Assembly (NCBI GenBank): GCA_044868005.1
Contig: JBIOVX010000013.1
Coordinates: 55,023 to 119,022 of the forward strand
DNA length: 64,000 nt
Origin: DATARR01 sp044868005
Lineage (GTDB): Bacteria; Acidobacteriota; Thermoanaerobaculia; Multivoradales; UBA5704
Direction of reading: 5' to 3'
Shown: piece after piece, positions 1 to 12,108 of the stretch
Layout: each line of letters opens with the position of its first letter
Position numbering within the stretch: position 1 is the first letter of the stretch
Notes under the pieces: model-generated
Database searches by the model: none
Seen by the model: the letters and a program-made list of their open reading frames with translations, nothing else
What the model was told of the DNA's origin: nothing
Program-made: the position numbers and the translations under genes

Positions 1-1
1 G

Positions 2-730
2 TTCCAGGACAAGGACACGGACATCCTCGTACTGCGCGCCAAGACCCTGGTCAACGTGGGCAGCGGCGTCGAGGTGTGGGGCAAGCTCAAGCTCATCGAC
101 GAGCAAGACAAGCGCATGACCGAGGCCCGCTTCCTGCCCTTCAAGCCCGGCGACTGCCCGGGCGGCGGTGTCGCCTGCGCCAACAACACCAACAACTACT
201 TCGGCAGCTTCTCCACGGCCGCCGTCTACTTCAACCCGCCCGTCATCACCGTGGGAAGCAGCACCGGCTACCAGTGGAAGCCGTTCGACAGCCTGTCCGA
301 CGACGACCGTGACATGGACTACAAGATGTACCAGCTCGGCGCCGCCTATCAGTTCACGAGCAACCTGTACAGCTCGCTGACCTTCGAGTACTACGACGTC
401 GACCTCAAGGACGGCAACACGGCGTTCCAGGCCTACCAGCTCCACAGCATGGCCTCGGGCCAGCACGAGAAGAACAAGCTAATGCTCTACGCCCGCTACA
501 CCCTGGGTGGCGCCGAGTTCGGCTTTAACTACGAGTACAACTGGGGCTCGTTCGATCCCGATTTCGGCGGCGGCTTCGTGCCGCAGCTCGCCGACGCGGG
601 AATCGCCCACGACTTCGGCGTGCCGGTCGGCTCGCCGGGCTTCCGCGGCCGCTTCGGCGGCTGGAACAGCCTGCTCAAGCGCGACTTCGAACAGAATCGC
701 CTGAAGGCGTTCATGAAGCTGCGGTTCTAG
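2..730 (+). CDS. Outer-membrane beta-barrel protein, C-terminal part
   Basis: The reading frame is open to the left edge, so the start lies outside the window; about 242 codons are visible. The protein alternates polar and aromatic residues in strand-like blocks (for example YQFTSNLYSSLTFEYYDV and NKLMLYARYTLGG) and ends in Phe (KAFMKLRF). A terminal Phe is the known signature recognised by the BAM machinery in outer-membrane barrels. Long Gly/Asp/Asn-rich stretches between strands look like surface loops. I cannot assign a substrate or a named family. A barrel that works beside extracellular electron-transfer cytochromes is one possibility, but nothing visible proves it. Translation could start internally at a GTG at 56, but the upstream codons read as the same barrel-like protein. 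Confidence 0.7.
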   Translation, partial: FQDKDTDILVLRAKTLVNVGSGVEVWGKLKLIDEQDKRMTEARFLPFKPGDCPGGGVACANNTNNYFGSFSTAAVYFNPPVITVGSSTGYQWKPFDSLSDDDRDMDYKMYQLGAAYQFTSNLYSSLTFEYYDVDLKDGNTAFQAYQLHSMASGQHEKNKLMLYARYTLGGAEFGFNYEYNWGSFDPDFGGGFVPQLADAGIAHDFGVPVGSPGFRGRFGGWNSLLKRDFEQNRLKAFMKLRF

Positions 731-747
731 GCAAGAGCGTCGTGCCC

Positions 748-777
748 TGTAGGGGCGGCCCCGCGTGGCCGCCCTGT
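748..777. repeat. Dispersed palindromic repeat, copy 1
   Basis: The gap between the barrel gene and the next gene holds a 30-base imperfect palindrome built on GGGCGGCC and GGCCGCCC arms. A near-identical element occurs twice at 13429-13505, so this is a dispersed repeat family. It could fold as a hairpin in the intergenic mRNA. Function unknown. Confidence 0.7.
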
Positions 778-811
778 TTCATTTTCGATCAAGTTTTCTG
801 GAGACGTCGTC

Positions 812-1780
812 ATGCGATTCAACCGTTCCCCCATCCTCGCCGTTTTCGGCGTTGTCATCCTTGCCATCCTTTCCTCCACCGCCTCCTTCGCCGCCAAGGA
901 GATCTTCACCCTCACCGATCCCCGCGGCGACGACCACGGCGACGGCAATCTGATCTATCCCTTCGACGACGACCTCGATCCGGGCGACCTCGACCTGCTT
1001 TCGCTCACCGCCCGCGACGAGGGCAACGGCACCTGGTTCGAAGCCACGTTCGCCAAGCGCGTCAGGGTCCCCGGCCGGGTGGCCGTCGACAACCTCGGCA
1101 CGCAGCTCGACGTGGTGGCCCGCTACGGCTTCTATAACCTGAACCTGGACATCTACATCGACACCGACCGCGTGCCGGGCTCTGGCGGCGTCACCATGCT
1201 GCCGGGCCGTCACGCCGAGATCGATGCCGCCACGGCGTGGGAAAAGGCGGTCATCCTCACGCCGCGGCCCAACGAAGCCAAGACCGAGCTGCAGCGGATG
1301 CTGCTCAAGATCCTGAGCGAGGACAGCAAGCGGCAGGAGAGCGACCTCAAGTCCGAGGAGATCGAGGCGCTCAAGAAGCAGATCCCGCTGGACATCGAGG
1401 CTCGCATCATCTTCCCCACCCAGATCCGGGTGCGCGGCCAGAAGATCAGCTTCTTCGTGCCGGCCCTCTTCCTGGGAGGTCCCGCCAAGGCCACGTGGGC
1501 CTACACGGTGGCCACTTCGGGCGCCGACCTGCTCGTTTCCTTCGGCGTGAATTACACATCGGGTGGGCAGGAGGACCTGAAGTCGCTGATGATCCTCCCG
1601 ATCTCCCCCAGCGGCTGGCAGGACCGCTTCGGCGGCGGCCGCGAGAACGCCCCGATCCAGCCGCCGCTGGTGGACATCATCGTGCCGAAAGGCAAGAAGC
1701 AGGAGACGATCCTCTCCGACTTCGACGCCCGCGCGAAGCGGCCGGTGGTGATTCCCGGGGTGGTGCCGGCGGAGCAGTAA
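812..1780 (+). CDS. Secreted glucodextranase C-terminal-like (DOMON-type) protein
   Basis: 322 residues. The N-terminus (RFNRSPILAVFGVVILAIL, ending near SFA|AK) is a clear signal peptide. The mature protein opens with DPRGDDHGDGNLIYP, the hallmark of the glucodextranase C-terminal/DOMON-like beta-sandwich, a carbohydrate- or cofactor-binding module found in secreted amylolytic proteins. No catalytic glycosidase domain is present. A central charged stretch (about residues 155-190) looks helical. The gene faces a secreted GH13 alpha-amylase and their stops are 2 bases apart, which supports a role in binding or displaying extracellular alpha-glucan. That role is inference; the domain match is by motif. 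Confidence 0.7.
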   Translation: MRFNRSPILAVFGVVILAILSSTASFAAKEIFTLTDPRGDDHGDGNLIYPFDDDLDPGDLDLLSLTARDEGNGTWFEATFAKRVRVPGRVAVDNLGTQLDVVARYGFYNLNLDIYIDTDRVPGSGGVTMLPGRHAEIDAATAWEKAVILTPRPNEAKTELQRMLLKILSEDSKRQESDLKSEEIEALKKQIPLDIEARIIFPTQIRVRGQKISFFVPALFLGGPAKATWAYTVATSGADLLVSFGVNYTSGGQEDLKSLMILPISPSGWQDRFGGGRENAPIQPPLVDIIVPKGKKQETILSDFDARAKRPVVIPGVVPAEQ

Positions 1781-1782
1781 GG

Positions 1783-3447
<1,665 letters not shown>

Positions 3448-3464
3448 AGAGGTATTCTAAAGCC

Positions 3465-4163
3465 ATGGAACCTACCAAGGTGGCGGCCGTCACCGGAGCC
3501 TCGCGCGGCTTGGGAGCGGAATTCGCGCGGGTGCTCGCCGAGGAAGGCTACGCCGTCGCGCTGGGCGGGCGGGACGTAGAGGCGATCGAGCGGTTGGCGT
3601 CGGGACTGCCGGCGTCTTTCGCGCATGCCCTCGACGTGGGAAGCTCCGAGAGCGTCGCCGCCTTCCGCGACGCGGTCCTCGCCCGCTTCGGGCGTGCCGA
3701 CGTGCTGGTCAACAACGCGGGGATCGGCATCTTCAAGCGGCTGGAGGAGTTCTCGCCCGAGGAGGTCGAGAGGATCTTCCGCGTCAACGTCCAGGGCGCG
3801 TGGGCGGTCACCACGGCGTTCCTGCCCCAGCTCAAGGCGGCGCGGGGGTGGGTGGTGATGATCTCCTCGGACGTCTCCACCCGCACCTTTCCCACCGGCG
3901 GTCCCTACGCCGCGTCGAAGTTCGCCTTGCGGGCCCTCGCGCGTACGCTGCAGCAGGAGAATCCGGAGCTGCGGGTGCTCGAGCTGCGGCCCGGCGCCGT
4001 GGACACGTACTTCGCCGGCTCCACTCCCGGCGCGCCGGGCAAGGAGTGGTTCCTCCAGCCCGGCGCGGTCGCCGAGGTGCTGCGCTTCGCCCTGCGGCTG
4101 CTGCCGGAGGCCCGGCTCGAGGAGCTCGTCCTGCGCAGCAGCGCGCAAACGCCGGAGTACTAG
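3465..4163 (+). CDS. Short-chain dehydrogenase/reductase (SDR)
   Basis: 232 residues, classical SDR length. The Rossmann cofactor motif is TGASRGLG near the N-terminus, the NNAG motif follows in mid-protein, the catalytic Ser lies in MISSDVS and the Tyr-Lys pair in YAASK. It should be a cytoplasmic NAD(P)-dependent oxidoreductase; the substrate cannot be predicted. Its start is 17 bases from the divergent amylase start, so promoters must overlap. Its stop overlaps by four bases the stop of the convergent DUF72 gene. Confidence 0.88.
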   Translation: MEPTKVAAVTGASRGLGAEFARVLAEEGYAVALGGRDVEAIERLASGLPASFAHALDVGSSESVAAFRDAVLARFGRADVLVNNAGIGIFKRLEEFSPEEVERIFRVNVQGAWAVTTAFLPQLKAARGWVVMISSDVSTRTFPTGGPYAASKFALRALARTLQQENPELRVLELRPGAVDTYFAGSTPGAPGKEWFLQPGAVAEVLRFALRLLPEARLEELVLRSSAQTPEY

Positions 4164-5152
4164 GCCACGATCTCCTTCGCCAGCTCGATCGCGGAGATCG
4201 GCGCGCTGCCTTCGGCGTTGTTGTTGATCGTGCAGAGGAAGGGCCGGCCCGCGGCGAGGGCCTCGCGGGCGAGATCGGCCACCGCCCCGCGGTTGGCGGG
4301 ATCCGGAGCCGCCATACGGTTGAAGGGTGCGTAACGCCGCCCCGCCTCCTCGTAGGTCATGCCGGGACCGAGAAGCCAGCGGATGACGGTCATCGGTCCG
4401 CGCTCGGACCCCGCCAGCCGCGCCTGGGCGCGGACGTCCGGCATGCGCGGATGGACGTTGTGGCAATGGCAGGCGCCCACGGCGGCCAGCGCGTCGCCGT
4501 AGTCGGCGGTCACCAGCTCGCGGTTGCGCAGCTCGACGGCGTAGACCGGACCTCGCGGCAAGTCGGCCAGGAAGGCATGGAGCCGCTTGGCGAAGCGCGC
4601 CGGCGTGCCCAGGTCCTGCGGCGCGAACTGGAAGAGGATGGCTCCGGCGTCAGCCCCCAGGCCTTCCACGAACGGCGCCACCACCTGGTCCGCCGCGTAG
4701 ACGGGGTCGAGGAAGAGCGGGTTCTCCTGGCCGCGGCTGGCACCGTAGCGCGCATGGTCCGGAAAGCGCGCCAGCGTGCAGGCCTCGTGAGCTTTGACCA
4801 GAAACTGGAACTCGGCGGGAACCACCTCCCGATACGCGGCGAGCTCCACCGCCTCGACCGGAGCGTAGTGCGTGCGATCGATCCCCACGGCGCGCAGGAG
4901 GGGATGCCGGGCATAGGCCGCGAGTCCCTCATGGGCCAGGCGCGACGGCGAGTAGGACCGATCCCAGACGAGCCCGGCCCAGCCCGGGAACGACCACGTC
5001 GAGCCGCCGAGATGGACGCCCGGCGGCAGCTCCCGGCCGAGCGCCTCGACCTCCTCCGGCTGCCGCGCCGCGCCCACGCCCGCCGGCTCGGGCTCGCTCT
5101 GCGGACCGAGGTCGAAGAGGGCGAGCTGATCCTGCTGCCTGCGTCGCGCCAT
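4160..5152 (-). CDS. DUF72 (YecE-like) family protein
   Basis: 330 residues. The core starts with the family pattern LGGSTWSFPGWAGLVW and continues with the TIM-barrel-like features of DUF72/YecE: FQFLVKAHEACTLARF and, near the C-terminus, FLCTINNNAEGSAP. The family's biochemical role is not firmly established. A roughly 45-residue Gln/Arg-rich N-terminal extension (ARRRQQDQLALFDLGPQ) precedes the domain, longer than in minimal members. No signal peptide, so cytoplasmic. Its 3' end overlaps the SDR gene tail to tail by four bases. Confidence 0.85.
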   Translation of the reverse strand: MARRRQQDQLALFDLGPQSEPEPAGVGAARQPEEVEALGRELPPGVHLGGSTWSFPGWAGLVWDRSYSPSRLAHEGLAAYARHPLLRAVGIDRTHYAPVEAVELAAYREVVPAEFQFLVKAHEACTLARFPDHARYGASRGQENPLFLDPVYAADQVVAPFVEGLGADAGAILFQFAPQDLGTPARFAKRLHAFLADLPRGPVYAVELRNRELVTADYGDALAAVGACHCHNVHPRMPDVRAQARLAGSERGPMTVIRWLLGPGMTYEEAGRRYAPFNRMAAPDPANRGAVADLAREALAAGRPFLCTINNNAEGSAPISAIELAKEIVA

Positions 5153-5208
5153 GCCGGCAGTTTATTGCGGAAAGACGGAACCCGCGAAGGTGAGGGCTCC
5201 CGCGTGGT

Positions 5209-6183
5209 TCAGCTCGCCCGCAGGAACTCCACCGTCGGCGGCAGCCCTTCGTCGAGGCTCCGCGGGCGCCAGTCGAGCTCGGTGCGCGCGCGGGAGTCGT
5301 CGAAGGCCCAGTGCCGCTCCAGGCTGTTGAGCTGCTCGCTCGAGAACGGCGGCCGGCGGCCGCGCAGCTTGTAAAGCGGGCCCGAGACGGCCAGTCCAAT
5401 CCGCGCCAGCCCTATGGGCAGATTACGGCGAGGAGCCCTGACGCCGCCCAACGCGCAGACGCGGTCCACCAGGCTGCGCAGGGTCGCGACGTCGCCCGTC
5501 ATGAGGTAACCCCGGCCTGGCGGCGCCTTCTCGATCACCTTGAACATGCCTTCGACCAGATCGTCGAGAAAGATCCAGGCCATCCTGCGGTCGGCTCCCA
5601 CAAGGGCGGGGAAGCGTCCCTTGAGGAAGCCGCGGAGGAGGGCGTTGGCTCCTTCCTTCTTCCCAGGCGGGCCGTAGACGAGGCTCGGGTAGACGGTGTT
5701 GACCCGCAGCCCCCGCTTGACCCACTCCTGGACCGCCAGCTCGCCGGAGTGCTTGGTGGCGCTGTAGAGGGTGGGGAAGGGGGTCTGCACCGGCGCGTCC
5801 TCGCTCACGACCGAGCCGTCCGGCGGGCTGCCGCCGAAGTAGGCCATCGAGGAGACGGAGAGGAATCGGCCCACCCCCAGCTTGTAGGCGAGGGAGGCGA
5901 CGTTCTCGCTCCCCTGGACGTTGGCCCGCCGCATCCGCTCCGGCGGGCCGTCGAAGTCGAGATCGGCGGCGGCGTGGATCACCCAGTCGGCGCCCGACAT
6001 GCCCTCGCGCATCGAGGCGCGGTCCCCGATGTCGCCGGTGAACGTCGCGGCCCCAAGGCGCCGCAGGGGCTCCGCGTCGCTCGTAGGGCGCACCAGGGCC
6101 CTCACCTCGTGCCCGGCCTCCGCGAGCCGGCGCGCCAAGGCACGGCCGATATAGCCGGTGCCGCCCGTCAGGAAGACCCTCAT
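5209..6183 (-). CDS. NAD-dependent epimerase/dehydratase family protein
   Basis: 324 residues. It opens with the Rossmann motif LTGGTGYIG and carries the extended-SDR catalytic YSATK (Tyr-x-x-x-Lys), with a mid-protein Ser (VSSMAYFGG). The overall pattern resembles the dihydroflavonol reductase/3-beta-HSD-like branch of extended SDRs, which reduce or epimerise nucleotide sugars or ketones. The substrate is unknown. It lies 56 bases downstream of the DUF72 gene on the same strand and may be co-transcribed with it. Confidence 0.88.
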   Translation of the reverse strand: MRVFLTGGTGYIGRALARRLAEAGHEVRALVRPTSDAEPLRRLGAATFTGDIGDRASMREGMSGADWVIHAAADLDFDGPPERMRRANVQGSENVASLAYKLGVGRFLSVSSMAYFGGSPPDGSVVSEDAPVQTPFPTLYSATKHSGELAVQEWVKRGLRVNTVYPSLVYGPPGKKEGANALLRGFLKGRFPALVGADRRMAWIFLDDLVEGMFKVIEKAPPGRGYLMTGDVATLRSLVDRVCALGGVRAPRRNLPIGLARIGLAVSGPLYKLRGRRPPFSSEQLNSLERHWAFDDSRARTELDWRPRSLDEGLPPTVEFLRAS

Positions 6184-6322
6184 CGGGCGGATTCTAGTGG
6201 AGAACCTTCAGTGTCCCGGCTGGAACTTACGAGCGGGAGCCTCGTCAGGGCCGTTCACCCCCGGACGGTGCGGGGCTCTCGGGAGCAAGAAGAGGAAATG
6301 GGAATCCAACATAGGTCGCCCC

Positions 6323-6331
6323 TGTTATACA
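6323..6331 (+). promoter_or_regulatory. Extended -10 promoter candidate for the small RNA
   Basis: TGTTATACA reads as an extended -10 element (TG-N-TATACA). No good -35 hexamer sits 17 bases upstream, which extended -10 promoters tolerate. Predicted transcription start is about 6338, at a run of G. The same bases form a perfect 6-bp inverted repeat (CCCTGT and ACAGGG), so an operator role is also possible. Confidence 0.35.
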
Positions 6332-6337
6332 GGGTGG

Positions 6338-6446
6338 GACGGGGCTCGGGAGTTGAACCTGTCCCGGAGTAGCACACTCCAAACATTCTCCTTCAGCTCC
6401 CTCTCCTCCCCCCGCGTCGGCTCCCTCCCCGATGCGGGGCTTTTTT
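6338..6446 (+). ncRNA. Candidate C-rich small RNA with intrinsic terminator
   Basis: The 500-base gap between the epimerase start and the next gene holds a compact transcription unit. It has an extended -10 box at 6323-6331, a 5' hairpin (CTCGGGA pairing with TCCCG-GAG around 6345-6369), an unpaired pyrimidine-rich stretch with CUCCUU and CUCCUCCCCCC, and a terminator hairpin followed by six T. CU-rich loops that can pair with Shine-Dalgarno sequences are known from Hfq-associated small RNAs. This window also encodes a divergent Hfq-like protein at 42.7 kb. No open reading frame fits the transcript. The call rests on architecture only. Confidence 0.4.
6409..6446 (+). terminator. Rho-independent terminator
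   Basis: CCCCGC pairs with GCGGGG across a roughly 17-base loop and is followed by CTTTTTT (6440-6446). Oriented rightward, it would end the candidate small RNA. It also abuts the convergent small gene's stop at 6445. Confidence 0.6.
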
Positions 6447-6714
6447 ATGGTGGTGTTGCGGGCTTTCCGGGCATCCGCCAAGCTGACATTTTCGCCGGGT
6501 TGAGCAGCAAGAGCAGCTTGTCGTGCAGACTTTCTTCGGACAAGTGGGAAGAGGAGTGCTCGGCCAGCGCCAGCTCGATAGCCGACACGAGATCTTGAGC
6601 GCCAGAGCTACTGTCGAGATGCATATTCCAGCTTCGCTGAACGAGCCAATCTTCGAACTCCTCAAGATCCAGCCTGCCAGCCAGCAGATCCGCAAGCTTC
6701 CGGCGAACTTCCAT
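6445..6714 (-). CDS. Small conserved-type hypothetical protein
   Basis: 89 residues from the ATG at 6714 (MEVRRKLADLLAGRLDLEEFEDW). It is compact, acidic and helical, with no membrane segment and no known catalytic motif. The composition looks like a real small globular protein rather than a shadow. Other in-frame starts lie at 6726 and 6786, but 6726 overlaps the ATG of the divergent gene. The two starts are only 10 bases apart. I do not recognise the family; small antitoxin- or immunity-like proteins have similar size, but nothing proves that role. Confidence 0.55.
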   Translation of the reverse strand: MEVRRKLADLLAGRLDLEEFEDWLVQRSWNMHLDSSSGAQDLVSAIELALAEHSSSHLSEESLHDKLLLLLNPAKMSAWRMPGKPATPP

Positions 6715-6724
6715 TTCACGGATC

Positions 6725-7087
6725 ATGAACGAGTCTCCGATTCCTCTAATCAGGGTCAGCTTTGAAGAGCTGCGACAGCTCTTCAACGAAGGCCGATACT
6801 GGGAACGGCTACAAGCGGGGGAGCTTCGCGCCCGCTGCCGCCGCGAGGGGCACCCTGCCCCGCCAGAGTCGGGCCAGCCTTATTGTACGCGAAGCCAGGA
6901 GGTGTCCTACTTCGATAAGGACGACCAGGAAGTCGCCAGGGTCCACCAATACCTGAGACCGGATGGTCTTCTAGGTGGCTCAGGAAGGCCCGATCCGAAA
7001 CGCGTGCTTCAGGGAGGTATCCTGTATCGGCTTACCAAGCGACAGGAGACCGCACCAACGGCGCCGCCATCCTCTCCCCAGACCTGA
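6725..7087 (+). CDS. Small hypothetical protein
   Basis: 120 residues. The central block RVHQYLRPDGLLGGSGRPD followed by PKRVLQGGILYRL looks like a conserved folded core with Gly/Pro turns. The N-terminal half is charged and helical. No transmembrane segment or catalytic motif is seen. It is divergent from the small gene at 6714 with only 10 bases between starts, and convergent with aconitase, whose stop lies 5 bases away. Function unknown. Confidence 0.6.
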   Translation: MNESPIPLIRVSFEELRQLFNEGRYWERLQAGELRARCRREGHPAPPESGQPYCTRSQEVSYFDKDDQEVARVHQYLRPDGLLGGSGRPDPKRVLQGGILYRLTKRQETAPTAPPSSPQT

Positions 7088-7091
7088 ATCG

Positions 7092-9848
<2,757 letters not shown>

Positions 9849-9955
9849 GGGATTCGTTCTCCCTAGTGGACGGCACGAACGGCGGGCGCCGCGCCTGCAA
9901 CGATAACACGCCGGAATTCTCCCGGAGGCGGGCTCACCCGGAGTAAGATCCCCCC

Positions 9956-10549
9956 ATGGCGGTTGCCGGCTCCGATCTCTCCACACCGGTCCTGTTGTTG
10001 GCCATGCCCCAGGTGCTCGATCCATCGTTCCACCGCAGCGTCGTGCTGCTCCTCCATCACGAGGAAGCCGGGAGCTTCGGCTTCATCGTCAACCGGCCGA
10101 CGGACATCAAGATCCGCGAGATCCTCAAGGGGATGGACATCGGCTGGCGGGGAGAGGAGAAGGCCGTGGCCTACATGGGCGGGCCGGTGCAGCAGAACCT
10201 CGGCACCGTGCTCTTCACTCCCGTCCTCCTCGACGGCGACGAGGACGACAGTGCTACCGAGATCGCGCCCGGCATCGCCCTGACGCAGCATATCGGCGAC
10301 CTCTCCCGGCTGGCGGAGGCGCCGCCGGACCACTTTCGCCTGCTCCTCGGCTACGCCGGTTGGGGCGAAGGGCAGCTCCTGGAGGAGATCCTCCGCAACG
10401 ACTGGCTGACGGCGCCGGTCTCCGACGAGCTGATCTTCGCTCCCGATCCCGAGCAGGTCTGGGACGCCGCGCTGCGCTCCGTGGGCATCGACCCGGCGGC
10501 TCTGCCGTCGTGGATGCCCGGCGGCTCCTCCGGAGAGTCGGCGAACTGA
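9956..10549 (+). CDS. YqgE/AlgH family protein (DUF179)
   Basis: 197 residues. It begins with the family pattern STPVLLLAMPQVLDPSFHRS, then VVLLLHHEEAGSFGFIVNRPT and later LLLGYAGWGEGQLLEEI, the two most conserved DUF179 blocks. The protein is cytoplasmic; in pseudomonads AlgH affects alginate and other regulation, but the molecular role is unsettled. It heads a rightward run with the Nudix gene 37 bases downstream. Confidence 0.93.
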   Translation: MAVAGSDLSTPVLLLAMPQVLDPSFHRSVVLLLHHEEAGSFGFIVNRPTDIKIREILKGMDIGWRGEEKAVAYMGGPVQQNLGTVLFTPVLLDGDEDDSATEIAPGIALTQHIGDLSRLAEAPPDHFRLLLGYAGWGEGQLLEEILRNDWLTAPVSDELIFAPDPEQVWDAALRSVGIDPAALPSWMPGGSSGESAN

Positions 10550-10586
10550 CAGGTCGAGGGCCCGAGGCCATGCGTCAACCGGCGCG

Positions 10587-11018
10587 ATGAACACCGAGCA
10601 CCACCGATCCGCGGGCGGTCTGGTGGTCGACGGCAGCCGCATCCTCCTGATCTCCACCCAGGCCGGCCGGCGCTGGCAGCTCCCCAAGGGGCACATCGAG
10701 CCGGGGGAGAGCCCCGAGCAGGCCGCGGTGCGGGAGGTGCGCGAGGAGACGGGCGTCACCAGCCGCGTGGTGGCCGCGCTGCCGGGCGTCGAGTACTGGT
10801 TCGTGGAGAAGCGGGCCCGGCGCGTCCACAAACAGGTGGAGTACTTCCTGCTGGCCTACGTCAGCGGCGACACACGCGATTTCGACGCTCACGAGGTCTC
10901 TGGCGCCGAGTGGTTCTCCTGGGATGTGGGGATCGCCAGGCTCAGCTTCGACAACGAGCGGCGGGTGGCGCAGGCGGCGCGCGAGATCGCCGAGTCCGGC
11001 CGCCAGGCGTTCGGATAA
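10587..11018 (+). CDS. Nudix hydrolase
   Basis: 143 residues. A full Nudix box is visible, GHIEPGESPEQAAVREV then REETGV (Gx5Ex7REVxEExGV), which binds Mg2+ and cleaves nucleoside diphosphates linked to another moiety. The short length and the PKGHIEPGE start of the box resemble diadenosine polyphosphate hydrolases of the MutT/NUDT2 type. Exact substrate uncertain. It is part of the rightward run AlgH-Nudix-membrane protein-Nth. Confidence 0.92.
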   Translation: MNTEHHRSAGGLVVDGSRILLISTQAGRRWQLPKGHIEPGESPEQAAVREVREETGVTSRVVAALPGVEYWFVEKRARRVHKQVEYFLLAYVSGDTRDFDAHEVSGAEWFSWDVGIARLSFDNERRVAQAAREIAESGRQAFG

Positions 11019-11039
11019 GATCGGCCGGGAGGGATCCAC

Positions 11040-11384
11040 ATGCTGCGAGCCCTGCTGCAAATCGTGCTCAACGGCGTGGCCGTCTTCATCGCGGCCTACT
11101 TGGTGCCGGGCATCACCTACAGCGGCAGCCTGCTGTATCTGCTGCTCGTGGGCTTGGTGATCGGCCTCATCAACCTGATCGTCAAACCGATCGTCTCGTT
11201 CTTCTCTTTCCCGCTGATCATCCTCACCCTTGGGCTTTTCTACCTGGTGATCAACGGCCTCATGCTCTACCTGGCGGCCTCCTTGCTGGACGGTCTCGAC
11301 GTGCAGGGCTGCACCCCGGCGATCCTGGGCGGCCTGGTGATCGCGCTCTTCAACTGGGTGGTGCGGGCCTTCACCAAGGATTGA
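11040..11384 (+). CDS. Phage holin family 4-like (YvlD-type) membrane protein
   Basis: 114 residues with about four hydrophobic segments. The pattern LNGVAVFIAAYLVPGITY, then GLINLIVKPIVSFFSFPL, then ILTLGLFYLVINGLMLYLA is characteristic of the YvlD/phage_holin_4_2 family of small inner-membrane proteins. Despite the name, chromosomal members are not phage lysis genes and their role is unclear. An AGGGA ribosome-binding site lies just upstream. The stop is directly followed by the GTG start of endonuclease III. Confidence 0.88.
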   Translation: MLRALLQIVLNGVAVFIAAYLVPGITYSGSLLYLLLVGLVIGLINLIVKPIVSFFSFPLIILTLGLFYLVINGLMLYLAASLLDGLDVQGCTPAILGGLVIALFNWVVRAFTKD

Positions 11385-11385
11385 G

Positions 11386-12108
11386 GTGAGACCCCGCAAG
11401 ACGAGCGGTGCGGCGGCACGGCCGGCCGCGAGGCGGGCCGGCATTACGCCGGGCGAGGCGCGGCGGGAGTCCGGCCGCGCGCGGCGAGAGCGCGCCGCGG
11501 CCATTCAGGAACGGCTCGAGCGCGAGTACCCCGGCACCCGCATCGCCCTCGATTTCGAGACCCCCTTGCAGCTCCTGGTGGCCACCGTGCTCGCCGCCCA
11601 GTGCACGGACAAGAAGATCAACGAGGTGACCCCCGCGCTCTTCCGGCGCTACCCCACCGCGCGGCACTACGCCGAGGCGGACCTCGGCGAGTTGGAGGAG
11701 ATGGTGCATGCCACAGGCTTCTTCCGCAACAAGGCGCGGGCCTTGAAGACCCTCGGGCAGGCGCTCCTCGCCGAGCACGACGGCGAGGTGCCGGCGAGCA
11801 TGGAAGCCCTGCGCAAGCTGCCGGGCGTCGGCCGCAAGACGGCCAACGTCGTGCTGGGCAACGCCTTGGGCCTCAACGAAGGCATCGCGGTCGACACCCA
11901 CGTCCATCGCCTCTCCCGCCGGCTTGGATTGACGCAGGAAGATGATTCCGACGCGATCGAGCAGGACCTGATGTCTTCCATCCCGCGCGAGAGCTGGACC
12001 CGCTTCGCCCTCCTGTTGCAGGATCACGGCCGCAAGATCTGCAAGGCGCGCAGACCTGAGTGCAGCATCTGCCCGGTGGCGGAGCTGTGCCCGTCGGCGG
12101 AGATATGA
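11386..12108 (+). CDS. nth: Endonuclease III (base-excision repair)
   Basis: 240 residues from a GTG start one base after the previous stop. The enzyme removes oxidised pyrimidines and nicks the abasic site. Visible features are the helix-hairpin-helix LPGVGRKTANVVLG with the catalytic Lys, the catalytic Asp in VDTHVHRL, and a C-terminal 4Fe-4S motif Cys-x6-Cys-x2-Cys-x5-Cys (CKARRPECSICPVAELC). An Arg/Ala-rich N-terminal extension of roughly 35 residues precedes the enzyme core. The stop overlaps the ATG of the next gene as ATGA, indicating translational coupling. Confidence 0.96.
   Translation: MRPRKTSGAAARPAARRAGITPGEARRESGRARRERAAAIQERLEREYPGTRIALDFETPLQLLVATVLAAQCTDKKINEVTPALFRRYPTARHYAEADLGELEEMVHATGFFRNKARALKTLGQALLAEHDGEVPASMEALRKLPGVGRKTANVVLGNALGLNEGIAVDTHVHRLSRRLGLTQEDDSDAIEQDLMSSIPRESWTRFALLLQDHGRKICKARRPECSICPVAELCPSAEI

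Noticed and set aside
6330..6440. tRNA- or tmRNA-like 3' end on the minus strand (GGTTCAACTCCCG, GTCCCACC)
   Set aside because: The T-arm would have only three of five pairs, no matching acceptor 5' strand (GGTGGGAC) exists at tRNA or tmRNA distance, and CCA is absent. The region reads better as a rightward small RNA.
11040..11384. Prophage lysis gene (holin)
   Set aside because: The family name is misleading; the gene is a chromosomal YvlD-type protein between housekeeping genes, without other phage genes.
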